Assembly: GCF_003634315.1 (NCBI RefSeq)
Contig: NZ_RBXL01000002.1
Span: 62,001-126,000 of the forward strand
Origin: Thiocapsa rosea
GTDB taxonomy: Bacteria > Pseudomonadota > Gammaproteobacteria > Chromatiales > Chromatiaceae
DNA: 64,000 nt
Direction: 5' to 3'
Notes under the pieces: generated by a model
Databases searched by the model: none
Told to the model about the DNA's origin: nothing
Seen by the model: the letters and a program-made list of their open reading frames with translations, nothing else
Made by a program: the position numbers and the translations under genes
Part shown: positions 16,930 to 25,144 of the stretch, piece after piece
Numbering within the stretch: position 1 is the stretch's first letter
Layout of the letters: each line of letters starts with the position of its first letter

Positions 16930-17322
16930 TTACGGTCTCCGGCTTCCGCCACACCCATCGCCTTCCTCCACGTCCAGCCATCCCCGCAATTGCGCGGTAC
17001 GCTCACGCGTCAGCCCGGCCAACGTCGTGCATTCGCACATCGGATACATGGACCCGTATTCGATCTGCTTGTCCTGCGCCGGGTAGAGTGCGGCAAGCTC
17101 GGCATCTCGGAAGGCGATCCAGGCACGCTGCGCGGTCTTCAGTTTGTCGAGAAACAGCGCCTCGCCCCGATAACGCTCGCGGATTTCTCGGTAGACGCTG
17201 TTCAACTCGGCATCGGCCGCATCCAGCTCCGCGCAAGCGCTCCGATTCAGGTCAGATTGGGTCTGCGCCTGACTCGTACCGATGACGAGCATAAGGGAAA
17301 GCAACAGGTTGGCTCGCATCAT
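16930..17322 (-). CDS. LprI-like DUF1311 lysozyme-inhibitor family protein, 130 aa
   Basis: The double ATG at 17322/17319 starts a signal peptide (MMRANLLLSLMLVIGTSQAQ). The mature part carries the LprI N-domain pattern: two helices with LNRSACAELDAADAELNSVY and LKTAQRAWIAFRDAELAALY, and paired cysteines further on (MCECTTLAGLTRERT). LprI and related proteins inhibit lysozyme in the periplasm. A role against lysozyme here is inferred from family. It converges on the penicillin acylase gene. A conserved-loop hairpin begins about 100 bases upstream. Confidence 0.8.
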   Translation of the reverse strand: MMRANLLLSLMLVIGTSQAQTQSDLNRSACAELDAADAELNSVYREIRERYRGEALFLDKLKTAQRAWIAFRDAELAALYPAQDKQIEYGSMYPMCECTTLAGLTRERTAQLRGWLDVEEGDGCGGSRRP

Positions 17323-17424
17323 CGTGCAGTGTCCCCCGGAGACAAAGGATTTCGATTCCGCCGGTCGAGCGGGCGCTGACAGGCCTCTCATGGACAGCGA
17401 GCATCGCAGGTTTATAACCTGCCC

Positions 17425-17460
17425 GCGCCGGTCATGACACACGATGCCGAAGACCGGCGC
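17425..17460 (+). repeat. Conserved-loop hairpin, diverged copy
   Basis: GCGCCGGT pairs with ACCGGCGC around a 20-base apical region containing ACACGATGCC, a decayed version of the ACACGACGCC core. It keeps the same orientation as the copies at 1-2.7, 8 and 12.2 kb. Confidence 0.7.
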
Positions 17461-18098
17461 GGTTCGGTTTCAGGATTTCGAGTCGCACCCGACCCCGGCC
17501 CGGACATAGCCAACATCGATCCTCATTCGGGACTGGCAGCGATGGGCGTCGGAACGGCGGGCGCGGGAAAGATGAGCGTGTCGGTCTCGAAGCCGGCCGC
17601 CCGTGCCTTGGCGATCAGATCCTCCAGGGTCTCGGCCGGTAAGTGCGGTTGCCGACGCCCTGGACCACCGCGGTTCCGGCACGCGAACACGCGGGCTCAT
17701 CGGGTCGCCACCGAGTCGCCGACCCGCATCCTGATCGGTTGCCACCTCGCGATGCCTCCGGACCGGCGATTCGGCCCCGACGGAACGACCGCGACCCAGT
17801 CGTCGATCCCCCGACGCCCGATGGAATGTGACCTCGGTGGATCGCCCGGCGCCGACGCGGACAGCGATGGCTCGGGGGACGAAGGCGTTCGGGTCGAAGG
17901 CATGTGGGTCGAATGCATCGAAGGGCCGCGCCGAGGGAGCCTCGGTCGAGGTCGCCATTGTAGTGGACGCACGCAACCCCGATTTCCCCGCAATGGGGAG
18001 AAGGCCTTATCCGGCCCGGGTGCCAACCCGCCGGAGCCGCGCCCTGCGGGACGCGATCCACCGAGTCCCGAACGATTCCATCCGAACCGAGGGCGCCC
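17461..18098. other. Largely non-coding; possible C-terminal gene remnant
   Basis: On the minus strand a short frame ending at a TGA at 17523-17525 reads LPAETLEDLIAKARAAGF plus a Pro-rich tail, which looks like a genuine protein end. Upstream of about 17660 that frame loses coding character. The rest of the stretch shows no gene I can support. Confidence 0.3.
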
Positions 18099-18551
18099 AT
18101 GCTCACGCATTTCGACCACGTCACCGTCGCGGTCCGCGACATCGATGCCGCGAAGGACTTCTTCACGGCCCTGGGTTTCGAGGAGGTCAAGGATGTCGTG
18201 ATCCGCGGCGAACGCATGGATCGCTACATGGGGGTCCGCGGTATCGAGGCCGAGCACGTCACCTTGGTCCTGAAGGACGCCTCGCCGCGCGCCGAGGTGC
18301 AGTTGCTCCGCTACCTACACCCGGAAACACCCGCCGACCCATCGATCCCCAACCTGGCCCGCGTCGGCTTTAACCACATCTGCTTCGCGGTCGACGACCT
18401 GGATGCCGAGGTCGTACGCCTGAGGGCGCTGGGCATCTCGTTTCGAAACGAAGTCATGGAGTTCCACGACCGCAAGCTGGTCTTCCTCGCCGGCCCCGAA
18501 GGAATCACCCTCGAGCTGGCCCAGTGGCTACCCGCTCCGGGCCAAGCCTGA
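18099..18551 (+). CDS. VOC (glyoxalase/dioxygenase superfamily) protein, 150 aa
   Basis: Two beta-alpha-beta-beta-beta modules of the vicinal-oxygen-chelate fold are visible: MLTHFDHVTVAVRDIDAAKD with metal-ligand-like His and Asp, and VGFNHICFAVDDLDAEVVRL, ending GPEGITLELAQW with the usual terminal Glu. Such proteins bind a metal and act on thiol adducts, aromatic rings or antibiotics. The reaction is not readable here. Length is typical for a single VOC polypeptide. No operon partner is evident. Confidence 0.85.
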   Translation: MLTHFDHVTVAVRDIDAAKDFFTALGFEEVKDVVIRGERMDRYMGVRGIEAEHVTLVLKDASPRAEVQLLRYLHPETPADPSIPNLARVGFNHICFAVDDLDAEVVRLRALGISFRNEVMEFHDRKLVFLAGPEGITLELAQWLPAPGQA

Positions 18552-18706
18552 GACCGGAATCGACGGCGATCCACCCCGGCCCCCACCGACCATCACTGCA
18601 CTTCTCACCACGCGCGCCGCGTCGACCGACGCGGCGAGTGCTCCCCTGACCCTAGATCCTGCTGCCGCGACGTCCGCGACGACATCTCAAAAGGAGCATC
18701 GAGCAC

Positions 18707-19303
18707 ATGTGGAATGAACGCTACGCCGAGGACGACTATGCCTACGGCACCGCGCCGAACGACTTTCTGGTCGAGCAGGCGGATCGGCTGCCGCAAGGCC
18801 CGGTGCTGTGCTTGGCCGAGGGCGAGGGGCGCAACGCGGTCTGGTTGGCAGCACGCGGCCATGCGGTGACCGCGATGGACGCCTCGGTCGTCGGCCTGGA
18901 GAAGGCCAGTCGTCTGGCCGCCGAGCGCGGGGTGCGGATCGTGACCTGCTGCAGCGATCTCGCACAGTTCGAAATCCAGCCGAACGCCTGGTCGGGGATC
19001 GTCTCGATCTTCGCCCATGTGCCGCCGGACCTGCGCCGGGCGGTGCACCGACGCGTGGTGGAGGGGCTGCGTCCGGGCGGCGCCTTGATCCTGGAAGCCT
19101 ACACCCCCGAGCAGCTGCGCTTCGGCACCGGCGGTCCGCCCGTGGCCGAGCTGACCATGAGCCTCGCCACCCTTCAAGTCGAGCTTGCCGGCCTGGTGTT
19201 CGAGGTGGCACGCGAGTGCGAACGCGAGGTCTTCGAAGGGCGCTACCATCAGGGACGCGGTCATGTCGTGCAGATCCTCGGGCGCAAGCCGGCGGAGGGT
19301 TGA
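18707..19303 (+). CDS. Class I SAM-dependent methyltransferase, 198 aa
   Basis: MWNERYAEDDYAYGTAPNDF is the common opening of the TehB/thiopurine-type methyltransferase group. Motif I is VLCLAEGEGRNAVWLAARGH, and motif II follows at VTAMDASVVGL with the acidic residue for the SAM ribose. Substrates in this group include tellurite, halides and thiols. A good ribosome site (AAGGAG) lies before 18707. It forms no clear operon with the VOC gene 155 bases upstream or DUF427 downstream. Confidence 0.85.
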   Translation: MWNERYAEDDYAYGTAPNDFLVEQADRLPQGPVLCLAEGEGRNAVWLAARGHAVTAMDASVVGLEKASRLAAERGVRIVTCCSDLAQFEIQPNAWSGIVSIFAHVPPDLRRAVHRRVVEGLRPGGALILEAYTPEQLRFGTGGPPVAELTMSLATLQVELAGLVFEVARECEREVFEGRYHQGRGHVVQILGRKPAEG

Positions 19304-19439
19304 TCGGAACGGGACAACCGAACCTCGCCTTTAGGATGCCGACTCGCCATGCCGCCGGCGATGCCGAGCTGCGCGGCTCATCCCCGCCCGCTCCACCGGG
19401 CTACCCGTGAGCGGCCACCACCCACCGAAGGCATACACC

Positions 19440-19724
19440 ATGGTGAAAGCAGTTTGGAAAGAATGCGTGATCGCCGAGAGCGAGCACGTCCAGGAGATGG
19501 ATGGCTATGTCTATTTTCCGATCGCGTCGGTCCGTGAGGAACTGCTGGAGCCCAGCGCGCGGCGGTCGGTGTGTCCGAGCAAAGGCGAAGCCCGCTACTT
19601 CCATATCTTGGTCGGCAACGACTGCAACGTCGACGCCGCCTGGCGTTATCCACACCCGAAACCCTCGGCCGCACGCATCGCCGAGCATATCGCCTTCTGG
19701 CGCGGGGTCACGGTGGAGCGCTGA
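19440..19724 (+). CDS. DUF427 domain protein, 94 aa
   Basis: Start at MVKAVWKECVIAESEHVQEM. The whole protein is one DUF427 domain, with YVYFPIASVREELLEPS, then SVCPSKGEARYFHI and an AAWRYPHPKPSA block, all characteristic of the family. The domain is a small beta-barrel of unknown biochemical role. Its last 17 bases overlap the end of the minus-strand gene at 19708. Length is normal. Confidence 0.9.
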   Translation: MVKAVWKECVIAESEHVQEMDGYVYFPIASVREELLEPSARRSVCPSKGEARYFHILVGNDCNVDAAWRYPHPKPSAARIAEHIAFWRGVTVER

Positions 19725-20181
19725 ACGAGCCGGACCCGTCCTCGCGCGGCACCAGGCCCGGCGGCAGCGTCGGGAAGCGCTCCAGGAGCCGCTCGGGGTC
19801 GCTGTCCGCGGCGCAGGGCGCCGAGTCATCCTCCGCGTCGCAGGGGCCGAGGACCTGCACCGCCCAACGTCCGTCCCGGCGCTGCAGGAGCGCAGTGACG
19901 TCCTCGTAACGGCTCGTCCCGTCGCGCGATTGCGGGGCGGCCTCGACCCAGGCCCAGCCCGCGCCGACCCGCAGCACCGCGACGACGAAGACCAGATCCG
20001 GCCCGGTCAGGTGCGTCAGCTCCGCGCGCAGGGCATCCAGAATTGCGCCCCGCTCCCGACTGCCGGGCGGCGGGTTGGTGATCGTCTCGCTCGTGGCCGG
20101 CGTCGCCGCCTGACTCGCCATGCAGCACCCCAGGAGGATCAGGATCAGGGCGTAGCCGATCCGGGCACGTGTCGGATGCAT
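19708..20181 (-). CDS. Secreted or lipid-anchored hypothetical protein, 157 aa
   Basis: The N-terminus MHPTRARIGYALILILLGCC is a signal peptide with a lipobox-like LLGC, so lipidation at Cys19 is possible. The mature part (LTHLTGPDLVFVVAVLRVGA, GWAWVEAAPQSRDG, RYEDVTALLQRRDGRWAVQV) resembles a small beta-rich domain often seen in periplasmic proteins. No named family. Tail-to-tail overlap with DUF427, and upstream of the cysteine hydrolase on the same strand with a 60-base gap, so an operon is possible. Confidence 0.65.
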   Translation of the reverse strand: MHPTRARIGYALILILLGCCMASQAATPATSETITNPPPGSRERGAILDALRAELTHLTGPDLVFVVAVLRVGAGWAWVEAAPQSRDGTSRYEDVTALLQRRDGRWAVQVLGPCDAEDDSAPCAADSDPERLLERFPTLPPGLVPREDGSGSFSAPP

Positions 20182-20241
20182 CCTCGTGTCCTCGCCGCAA
20201 TGAGATGACGAGACGCGCGCGAGCGCATGGCCGCGTGCCCC

Positions 20242-20913
20242 TCAAAGCCCCATGATGTCCCGCAGCTCCACGCTGCCGAGCACCTGACAGTAGATCATGT
20301 TGATGATCTCCAGCTCGCGCCGGTGCAGCGCGTCGGTGCCGGCCGCGCAGCCGTCCTCGACCACGATGACGTTGAAGCTCTCGTCGGCGAGACTGCGCAC
20401 CGTGGAGGAAACGCATTGATCGGTGAAGATCCCGGTCAGCACGACGTTGCGGATACCCAGGTTCGCGAGGATCAGACGCAGGTTGGTCCCGGTCAAGGCA
20501 CTGTCGGTGGTCTTGGTGACGACGATCTCGCCGGGGTGCGGTGCCAGCTCGGGCACCAGTTGACTCGCCGTGCTGTCCTTGGGCAAGAGCAGCGCATTCC
20601 AGCCCGGCTTCTTCTGGCTGAGCGAGCGGTCCCGCCCGTCCTCGAGGAGGCAGGCAATGCGCGCGTGGATCACGTCCATGCCCTTCGCGCGGAAGGCGTC
20701 CTGCAGGGCGCGGGTGGTCGGGATGACGATCTCGCGCATGCGCCGATGGAAGGGGAACCAGCGTGCGGCCTCGTCCGGGTCCGCCGGGATCTCCAGGTAG
20801 AGGTTCTGCACGTCGATGCACAGCAGCGCCGTCTCGGCGGGATCCAGCACCAGGTCCGCGGGCTCGGGCGCCTGCGCGTAGTAGAAGGAGCGGTAGGCGG
20901 TCTTCCAGCGCAT
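20242..20913 (-). CDS. Isochorismatase-family cysteine hydrolase, 223 aa
   Basis: ETALLCIDVQNLYLEIPADP gives the catalytic Asp. VTKTTDSALTGTNL and NVVLTGIFTDQCVSSTVRSL give the Lys region and the nucleophilic Cys with the typical cis-peptide context. Family members hydrolyse amides or ethers such as nicotinamide, biuret or isochorismate. Length is standard. The gene is divergent from the ArsR gene, whose operator lies 60 bases upstream of it, so it could share that control. Confidence 0.85.
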   Translation of the reverse strand: MRWKTAYRSFYYAQAPEPADLVLDPAETALLCIDVQNLYLEIPADPDEAARWFPFHRRMREIVIPTTRALQDAFRAKGMDVIHARIACLLEDGRDRSLSQKKPGWNALLLPKDSTASQLVPELAPHPGEIVVTKTTDSALTGTNLRLILANLGIRNVVLTGIFTDQCVSSTVRSLADESFNVIVVEDGCAAGTDALHRRELEIINMIYCQVLGSVELRDIMGL

Positions 20914-20973
20914 CGGGGTTCTCCGGGTGACGGGATAGTCGGGAACACTGGTGGATTTTAGAGAGATGGTCTA

Positions 20974-20995
20974 CATTCCAGTATTACATGGAATA
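20974..20995. promoter_or_regulatory. ArsR/SmtB-type operator upstream of the zinc regulator
   Basis: ATTCCA (20975-20980) and TGGAAT (20989-20994) form an interrupted palindrome in an AT-rich patch, immediately followed by TATAAG as a possible -10. It sits 13 bases before the ArsR start, the usual place for autoregulation, and within reach of the divergent hydrolase promoter. Confidence 0.6.
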
Positions 20996-21007
20996 TAAGA
21001 GTAATCG

Positions 21008-21343
21008 ATGCCGCTCTGCGAACACCCATCAGCCGAGATCCCCGACATCCCGGCAACCACGCTTCTGGGCCATGCGGCCGAGTTGTTTCGGGCCATGGGT
21101 GATCCGGAGCGTCTCCGCCTTCTGGCCATGCTTCAGGGCGGCGAGCGTTGCGTAGGCGAGTTGGTCGGCGAGCAGGACAAACTCAGCACCGTCTCTGCGC
21201 GGCTACAGGCTCTGCATCGCGCCCGACTGCTGCACAGGCGCCGCGAGGCCCGACACATCTACTACCGGCTCGCCGACGAGCATGTAGCGAGACTGCTCAA
21301 CAATGCACTGGAACACGCGGCGGAGCGATTTGCGACGCCGTAA
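21008..21343 (+). CDS. Zinc-type ArsR/SmtB repressor, 111 aa
   Basis: A winged-helix ArsR protein (LFRAMGDPERLRLLAMLQGG, KLSTVSARLQALHRARLLHR). The C-terminal helix contains D90-x-H92 then ten residues, H103-x-x-E106, the exact alpha-5 metal site of zinc sensors such as SmtB and CzrA. There is also a Cys in the helix-3 position (ERCVGEL). It is therefore likely a Zn(II)-responsive repressor. The next gene, 25 bases downstream, encodes a His-rich protein, so I infer that this pair handles zinc. Confidence 0.85.
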   Translation: MPLCEHPSAEIPDIPATTLLGHAAELFRAMGDPERLRLLAMLQGGERCVGELVGEQDKLSTVSARLQALHRARLLHRRREARHIYYRLADEHVARLLNNALEHAAERFATP

Positions 21344-21368
21344 CAACCCCTTCAGGAGGACGACTTCG

Positions 21369-21716
21369 ATGAGCTGCCGGAAACACCCCGATCACGATCA
21401 TGAACATGGCCCCGGTTGCGGGCACACGGCGATCGAGCACGACGGCCACGTCGATTACCTGCACGACGGGCATCTCCATCATCCGCATGGAGACCATATC
21501 GACGAGCACGTCATTCCGGTGACTGCGGTCAATCCCGATCAATGCACGCCTGCGCATCACTGCGGTGGTCATGACGCCGGTCACGTGCATGGACCCGGCT
21601 GCGGGCACGAGGCGGTGCCGCACGGGGATCATGTCGACTATCTGGTCGAAGGCCACCTCCATCACCCACACGGGGATCACTGCGATGATCATGGCCCGTT
21701 GAAGGTGATCGGCTAA
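21369..21716 (+). CDS. Histidine-rich metal-binding protein, 115 aa
   Basis: Start at MSCRKHPDHDHEHGPGCGH, preceded by a strong AGGAGG. Contains an internal duplication: HGPGCGH, then DYLHDGHLHHPHGDH in the first half and HGPGCGHEAVPHGDH then DYLVEGHLHHPHGDH in the second. Roughly one residue in four is His, with Cys and Asp as further ligands. No signal peptide, so it is probably a cytosolic metal buffer, donor or chaperone. Downstream of the zinc ArsR, presumably in one transcript. Distribution and partners are not readable here. Confidence 0.8.
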   Translation: MSCRKHPDHDHEHGPGCGHTAIEHDGHVDYLHDGHLHHPHGDHIDEHVIPVTAVNPDQCTPAHHCGGHDAGHVHGPGCGHEAVPHGDHVDYLVEGHLHHPHGDHCDDHGPLKVIG

Positions 21717-21919
21717 CCGAGCCTTCTACACGCCGGACGATCGGTGCCGGCGTGTCCTCGGTTCCCCTCGCTCGTGCCGAAGCCCGTCTGACCGCAGGCG
21801 AGTCCGGACGCCGGGTCGCGGGTGTCGAGACCTGGATGACATCCGCTGACTCGGCGCTTGACCGAGCGCACCCAGCCTGACAAAGCGCTGCGTATCGAAC
21901 GTTGGCTCTCCCGGTTCCG

Positions 21920-22054
21920 ATGGCCTGCTCGCGCGCGCTCCACCCCTCCCACGACAATCGCATGGATGAGTTTGCCGAGGGCCTGGACCAGGCCGTCGAG
22001 ATCCATCGGCAAGCCCGTGCCGCGGGGCGTGCGCCGGTGTGTTCGCCGCCGTGA
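21920..22054 (+). CDS. Very small protein, 44 aa
   Basis: A short frame of good coding character (DEFAEGLDQAVEIHRQARAA), with an amphipathic helix and a polar end. The start could be the ATG at 21920 or the one at 21962. It has no known family and might be the end of a larger degraded gene. It lies in the gap between the His-rich gene and the DUF4041 cluster. Confidence 0.4.
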   Translation: MACSRALHPSHDNRMDEFAEGLDQAVEIHRQARAAGRAPVCSPP

Positions 22055-22139
22055 GGCCATCGGAAAGTCATCCGCTTCAAAAAACCAAAAAAGCGGTTTA
22101 GACTCCGTCCGTCAACGAAACGGATATGGACACTCGCAC

Positions 22140-22474
22140 ATGGATGCCTGCCGCCGACCCTCGCACACCTGGCCCCTCGACGCGACGCATTCCCCCGAAC
22201 ACGACGCCGAGGACTGGTTCGCCCTCGGCGCCCTCGCCTTCAGCGCTCCGCTCGACCCCCGCCTTCTGCCCCCGCTCGGACACTTCGGGTTCCAGCTCGC
22301 CTGGCTGATCGGGTTCGCCACCGCTTGGTTCGGTGCCTGGAGCGACGGCGGCAAGGAGCCCGCCGACGATGACGTCTCTACACCGCCATCACCGCGACGC
22401 TGCGCAATCACCCGATCCTGCTCCTGGAGATCATGGCGATCCCGTCGGTCGGGGAAAGCTGCGGACCACACTGA
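22140..22474 (+). pseudogene. Frameshifted small membrane protein gene
   Basis: The first part (WFALGALAFSAPLDPRLLPP, then LGHFGFQLAWLIGFATAWFG) reads well up to about 22375. The continuation lies one frame over: LYTAITATLRNHPILLLEIM, then AIPSVGESCGPH and a stop at 22472. Together they make a plausible 110-residue membrane protein. A one-base change at a CTCTACA site (about 22376-22384) explains the break. This is either a real frameshift or a sequencing error. Family unknown. Confidence 0.6.
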
Positions 22475-22513
22475 GACCGCACGGCCAATCGAGCCGAACG
22501 AAAGGATGCACGC

Positions 22514-24244
22514 ATGCCGACCTCCTCCGACCCCGCGACGGTCGTGATCCTTGGGACCGTTTCGGTCGCCGCCGTGATCGCCGTCATTGTTCTGTCCCTG
22601 GTCCTGGCCAGGGTCGTGCGCGAACGTGATCGGCTGAAGCTCTTCGGCGATCGCCTCAAAGAACGCACCGACCGCACCATCGCCGAGCAGCACGCCGAGA
22701 TCGCATCGCTGGCGCGCTTTCGCGACATCCGCGATGCCGCGGCCACTGCCGATCAGCTGCGAAGTGCATCGAAGGCGTTGTACGAGGGCACGCAGCGCAA
22801 GACGCAAGAGATCATCGACGAGGCGGAACGTGCCGCACGGGAGATCACGACCAAAGCCGAGCGTGATGCCGCCTGGGTGCTCGAAGCCGCACGGCAGAAG
22901 GCCGCGGCCGTGCGCAAAGACGCTAATCTCGATGCGAAGACCCGGCGCGAGCGGGCCGACTCCGTGCTGGCCGACGCCAGCGCCCAAGCCGAGCGCATCA
23001 TCGCATCCGCCGATCGGCGCGCCGAGGAGATCGCCGGCGACGCCTACCGGGCACTTCAGGAAGCCGACCGGCTCGGGGAGGTTGCCGAGGCAATGCGCAA
23101 CGTCATCGACGGCTACGGCGATCGCTATCTCAAGCCAACCTTCGGGCTGCTCGACGAGCTGGCCGAGACCTACGGCTTCGACGACAGCGGCCGGCAGCTC
23201 AAGGCCGCCCGCGAGCGGACCAGCCTGATGGTCGAGGAGCAGCGCGCGGCGACCTGCGAGTATGTCGAGGCCAAGCGCCGCGATACCGCGGAGCGATTCG
23301 TCGTCGATGCCTTCAACGGCAAGGTCGACACCATCCTGTCCAGGGTCAAGACCACCAACTACGGTGTCCTCGAGCAGGAGATCCGCGATGCCTTTGCACT
23401 CGTGAATCAGAACGGCAAGGCATTCCGGGACGCACGAATCACGCGGGAGTATCTGCAGGCCCGGCTCGATGAGCTGACGTCGGCGACCGCCATCGAGGTC
23501 AAGCGCCAGGAGGATAAAGCCGAGCAGCGCCGCATTCGCGAGCAGATCCGCGAGGAGCAAAAGGCCCAACGCGAGATCGAGCGCGCCCTGAAGGAAAGCG
23601 CACGCGAGGAGGAATCACTCCAGAAAGCATTGGCCAAAGTCCAGGCCGAAGCCGAGCAAGCCAGCGAGGCGCAGCGTGCGGCCTTCGACGCACGGTTGGC
23701 CGAGCTGCATGCGCGGCTGGAGGAGGCCGAGGCGCGCAACCAACGTGCGCTGTCGATGGCCCAGCAGACCAAGGCCGGTCACGTCTACGTGATCTCGAAC
23801 ATCGGCTCTTTCGGCGAGGATGTCTTCAAGGTCGGCATGACACGCCGGCTCGAACCGCTCGATCGCGTGCGCGAGCTCGGCGATGCCAGTGTCCCTTTCG
23901 GGTTCGACGTCCACGCGCTGATCTGGAGCGAGGATGCTCCGGCGCTCGAATCAGCCCTGCACCGCGACTTCATGCGCGAGCAGGTGAACAAGGTCAATCC
24001 GCGCAAGGAGTTCTTCCAGGTTCCGCTCGCGGCAATCCGACGACAGCTCGAAGGCAGGGGGATTCAGGCATCCTGGACCATGGCCGCCGCTGCCGCCGAA
24101 TATCGCGAGAGCCTCGCGCTCGCCAAGCAGCTTGCCGAGGACCCCGAGAAGGCACGCGAGTGGACGCATCGCCAATCCGAATACGACCTTTCTACCGTGT
24201 ACGACAAGAGCGAGAGCGAAGACAGGACACTCGCGAACGCCTAG
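22514..24244 (+). CDS. Membrane-anchored DUF4041/GIY-YIG (T5orf172) protein, 576 aa
   Basis: One membrane segment at residues 8-32 (VVILGTVSVAAVIAVIVLSL), then a long charged coiled coil (residues 35-210), the DUF4041 core around 215-330 (YGDRYLKPTFGLLDELAETY, LEQEIRDAFALVNQNGKAFR), more coiled coil, and a C-terminal GIY-YIG-type nuclease fold at 422-505 (GHVYVISNIGSFGEDVFKVG, LHRDFMREQVNKVNPRKEFF). DUF4041 with T5orf172 is often found in phage and defense-rich regions. The combination suggests a membrane-tethered nuclease. The exact substrate is unknown. It is immediately downstream of the frameshifted membrane gene. Confidence 0.8.
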   Translation: MPTSSDPATVVILGTVSVAAVIAVIVLSLVLARVVRERDRLKLFGDRLKERTDRTIAEQHAEIASLARFRDIRDAAATADQLRSASKALYEGTQRKTQEIIDEAERAAREITTKAERDAAWVLEAARQKAAAVRKDANLDAKTRRERADSVLADASAQAERIIASADRRAEEIAGDAYRALQEADRLGEVAEAMRNVIDGYGDRYLKPTFGLLDELAETYGFDDSGRQLKAARERTSLMVEEQRAATCEYVEAKRRDTAERFVVDAFNGKVDTILSRVKTTNYGVLEQEIRDAFALVNQNGKAFRDARITREYLQARLDELTSATAIEVKRQEDKAEQRRIREQIREEQKAQREIERALKESAREEESLQKALAKVQAEAEQASEAQRAAFDARLAELHARLEEAEARNQRALSMAQQTKAGHVYVISNIGSFGEDVFKVGMTRRLEPLDRVRELGDASVPFGFDVHALIWSEDAPALESALHRDFMREQVNKVNPRKEFFQVPLAAIRRQLEGRGIQASWTMAAAAAEYRESLALAKQLAEDPEKAREWTHRQSEYDLSTVYDKSESEDRTLANA

Positions 24245-24330
24245 AGGTTGCCGGACAGAACGAACACAATATGTTTTATAGAGGCTCAGTCTCTGCGTTA
24301 ATCTGAAATGTCGCCAACCACGACAAGGGG

Positions 24331-24705
24331 ATGCCTATGCTTGAGAAGGAAGAATTGAGTGCCGCAATCGGTTTGCGGCTGCGTGTCGAACGCCACCGGC
24401 TGGGGTTGAGCCTGTCGCAGCTATCCGTGCTGACGCTAGACAAAATAGCCAAGTCCCGGATCAGCAACTACGAGCAGGGTATCCGGCGCATGGGGCTCGA
24501 GGAGGCGGTGATCCTCGCACACGCACTCGGCGATGTCTCGCCCGCCTATCTGCTATGTCTGGTGGATCGCGATCCGTTGACGGTCGCAGAGCACAATCTA
24601 CTGGCCCGCTTCCGCGCGAGCGACAAGAGCGGACAGGCAATGATCGTCGCAACCGCCGAGGCGGAAGCTGAACGCTCTGATGGTCGACAGGCACAAGCGG
24701 CCTAA
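24331..24705 (+). CDS. XRE-family HTH regulator, 124 aa
   Basis: Start at 24331 (MPMLEKEELSAAIGLRLRVE). The N-terminal HTH is clear: RLGLSLSQLSVLTLDKIAKSRISNYEQGIRR. The C-terminal LARFRASDKSGQAMIVATAEAEA resembles the tail of phage or plasmid repressors that sense growth state. An alternative ATG at 24337 is equally possible. The gene is not obviously coupled to its neighbours. Its function may be control of the DUF4041 gene or of the downstream replication-like gene. Confidence 0.75.
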   Translation: MPMLEKEELSAAIGLRLRVERHRLGLSLSQLSVLTLDKIAKSRISNYEQGIRRMGLEEAVILAHALGDVSPAYLLCLVDRDPLTVAEHNLLARFRASDKSGQAMIVATAEAEAERSDGRQAQAA

Positions 24706-25144
24706 ACCGCGTCCAAGGCGTGATGCCGATTTCCGAGTGAGCTCGACGTTAGGTGCATCCACGACCCTTAGCGGAAGTGATCCGTAATCGAAAGAGTCTG
24801 TTTGATACCAACGGGGCACACGCCTCCGAACCGCATCAAAAACCACGTTGCGACAGAAAATTGCGAGCAAGCGACGAACCAAACCACAATTATCATTGAC
24901 TCGAAATATTCAAACCGTGTCCGAAAGACTCGATGGCACCGTCGAAAATGTATTTGCCTGCAACGTGGAACTTCGGTTAGGTTCCTACCTGCCGGTCTTA
25001 TGTTCAACGAATGTCATGGTGCTTTCGTGTACGGATCGTTGAGGCAACGGCCGGCTGCTGTCCCCGCTGTACGAATAAGAACTGACCAAACCCCATTGGT
25101 CTGGATCACATCCTCTGTCGAGACATGGACCGTCCTAAACAGAT
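24706..25144. other. AT-richer intergenic region
   Basis: The stretch is visibly lower in GC than its surroundings around 24780-24930. Overlapping short frames exist but none has a ribosome site or domain-like sequence. It could hold the promoter of the gene at 25145. I see no RNA gene. Confidence 0.35.

Noticed and set aside
1158-17460. Integron attC sites as an explanation of the hairpins
   Set aside because: attC sites keep conserved outer R boxes (GTTRRRY/RYYYAAC) and vary inside. Here the loop is conserved and the outer stem varies, and no integron integrase is present.
21303-21692. Minus-strand open frame over the His-rich gene
   Set aside because: Val/Met/Ile-rich antisense of His/Asp codons. 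The plus strand has the ribosome site and the internal duplication.
22112-23569. 485-codon open frame antisense to the DUF4041 gene
   Set aside because: A GC-rich shadow frame with Leu/Gly/Asp runs. The sense frame has a clear domain order and ribosome site.
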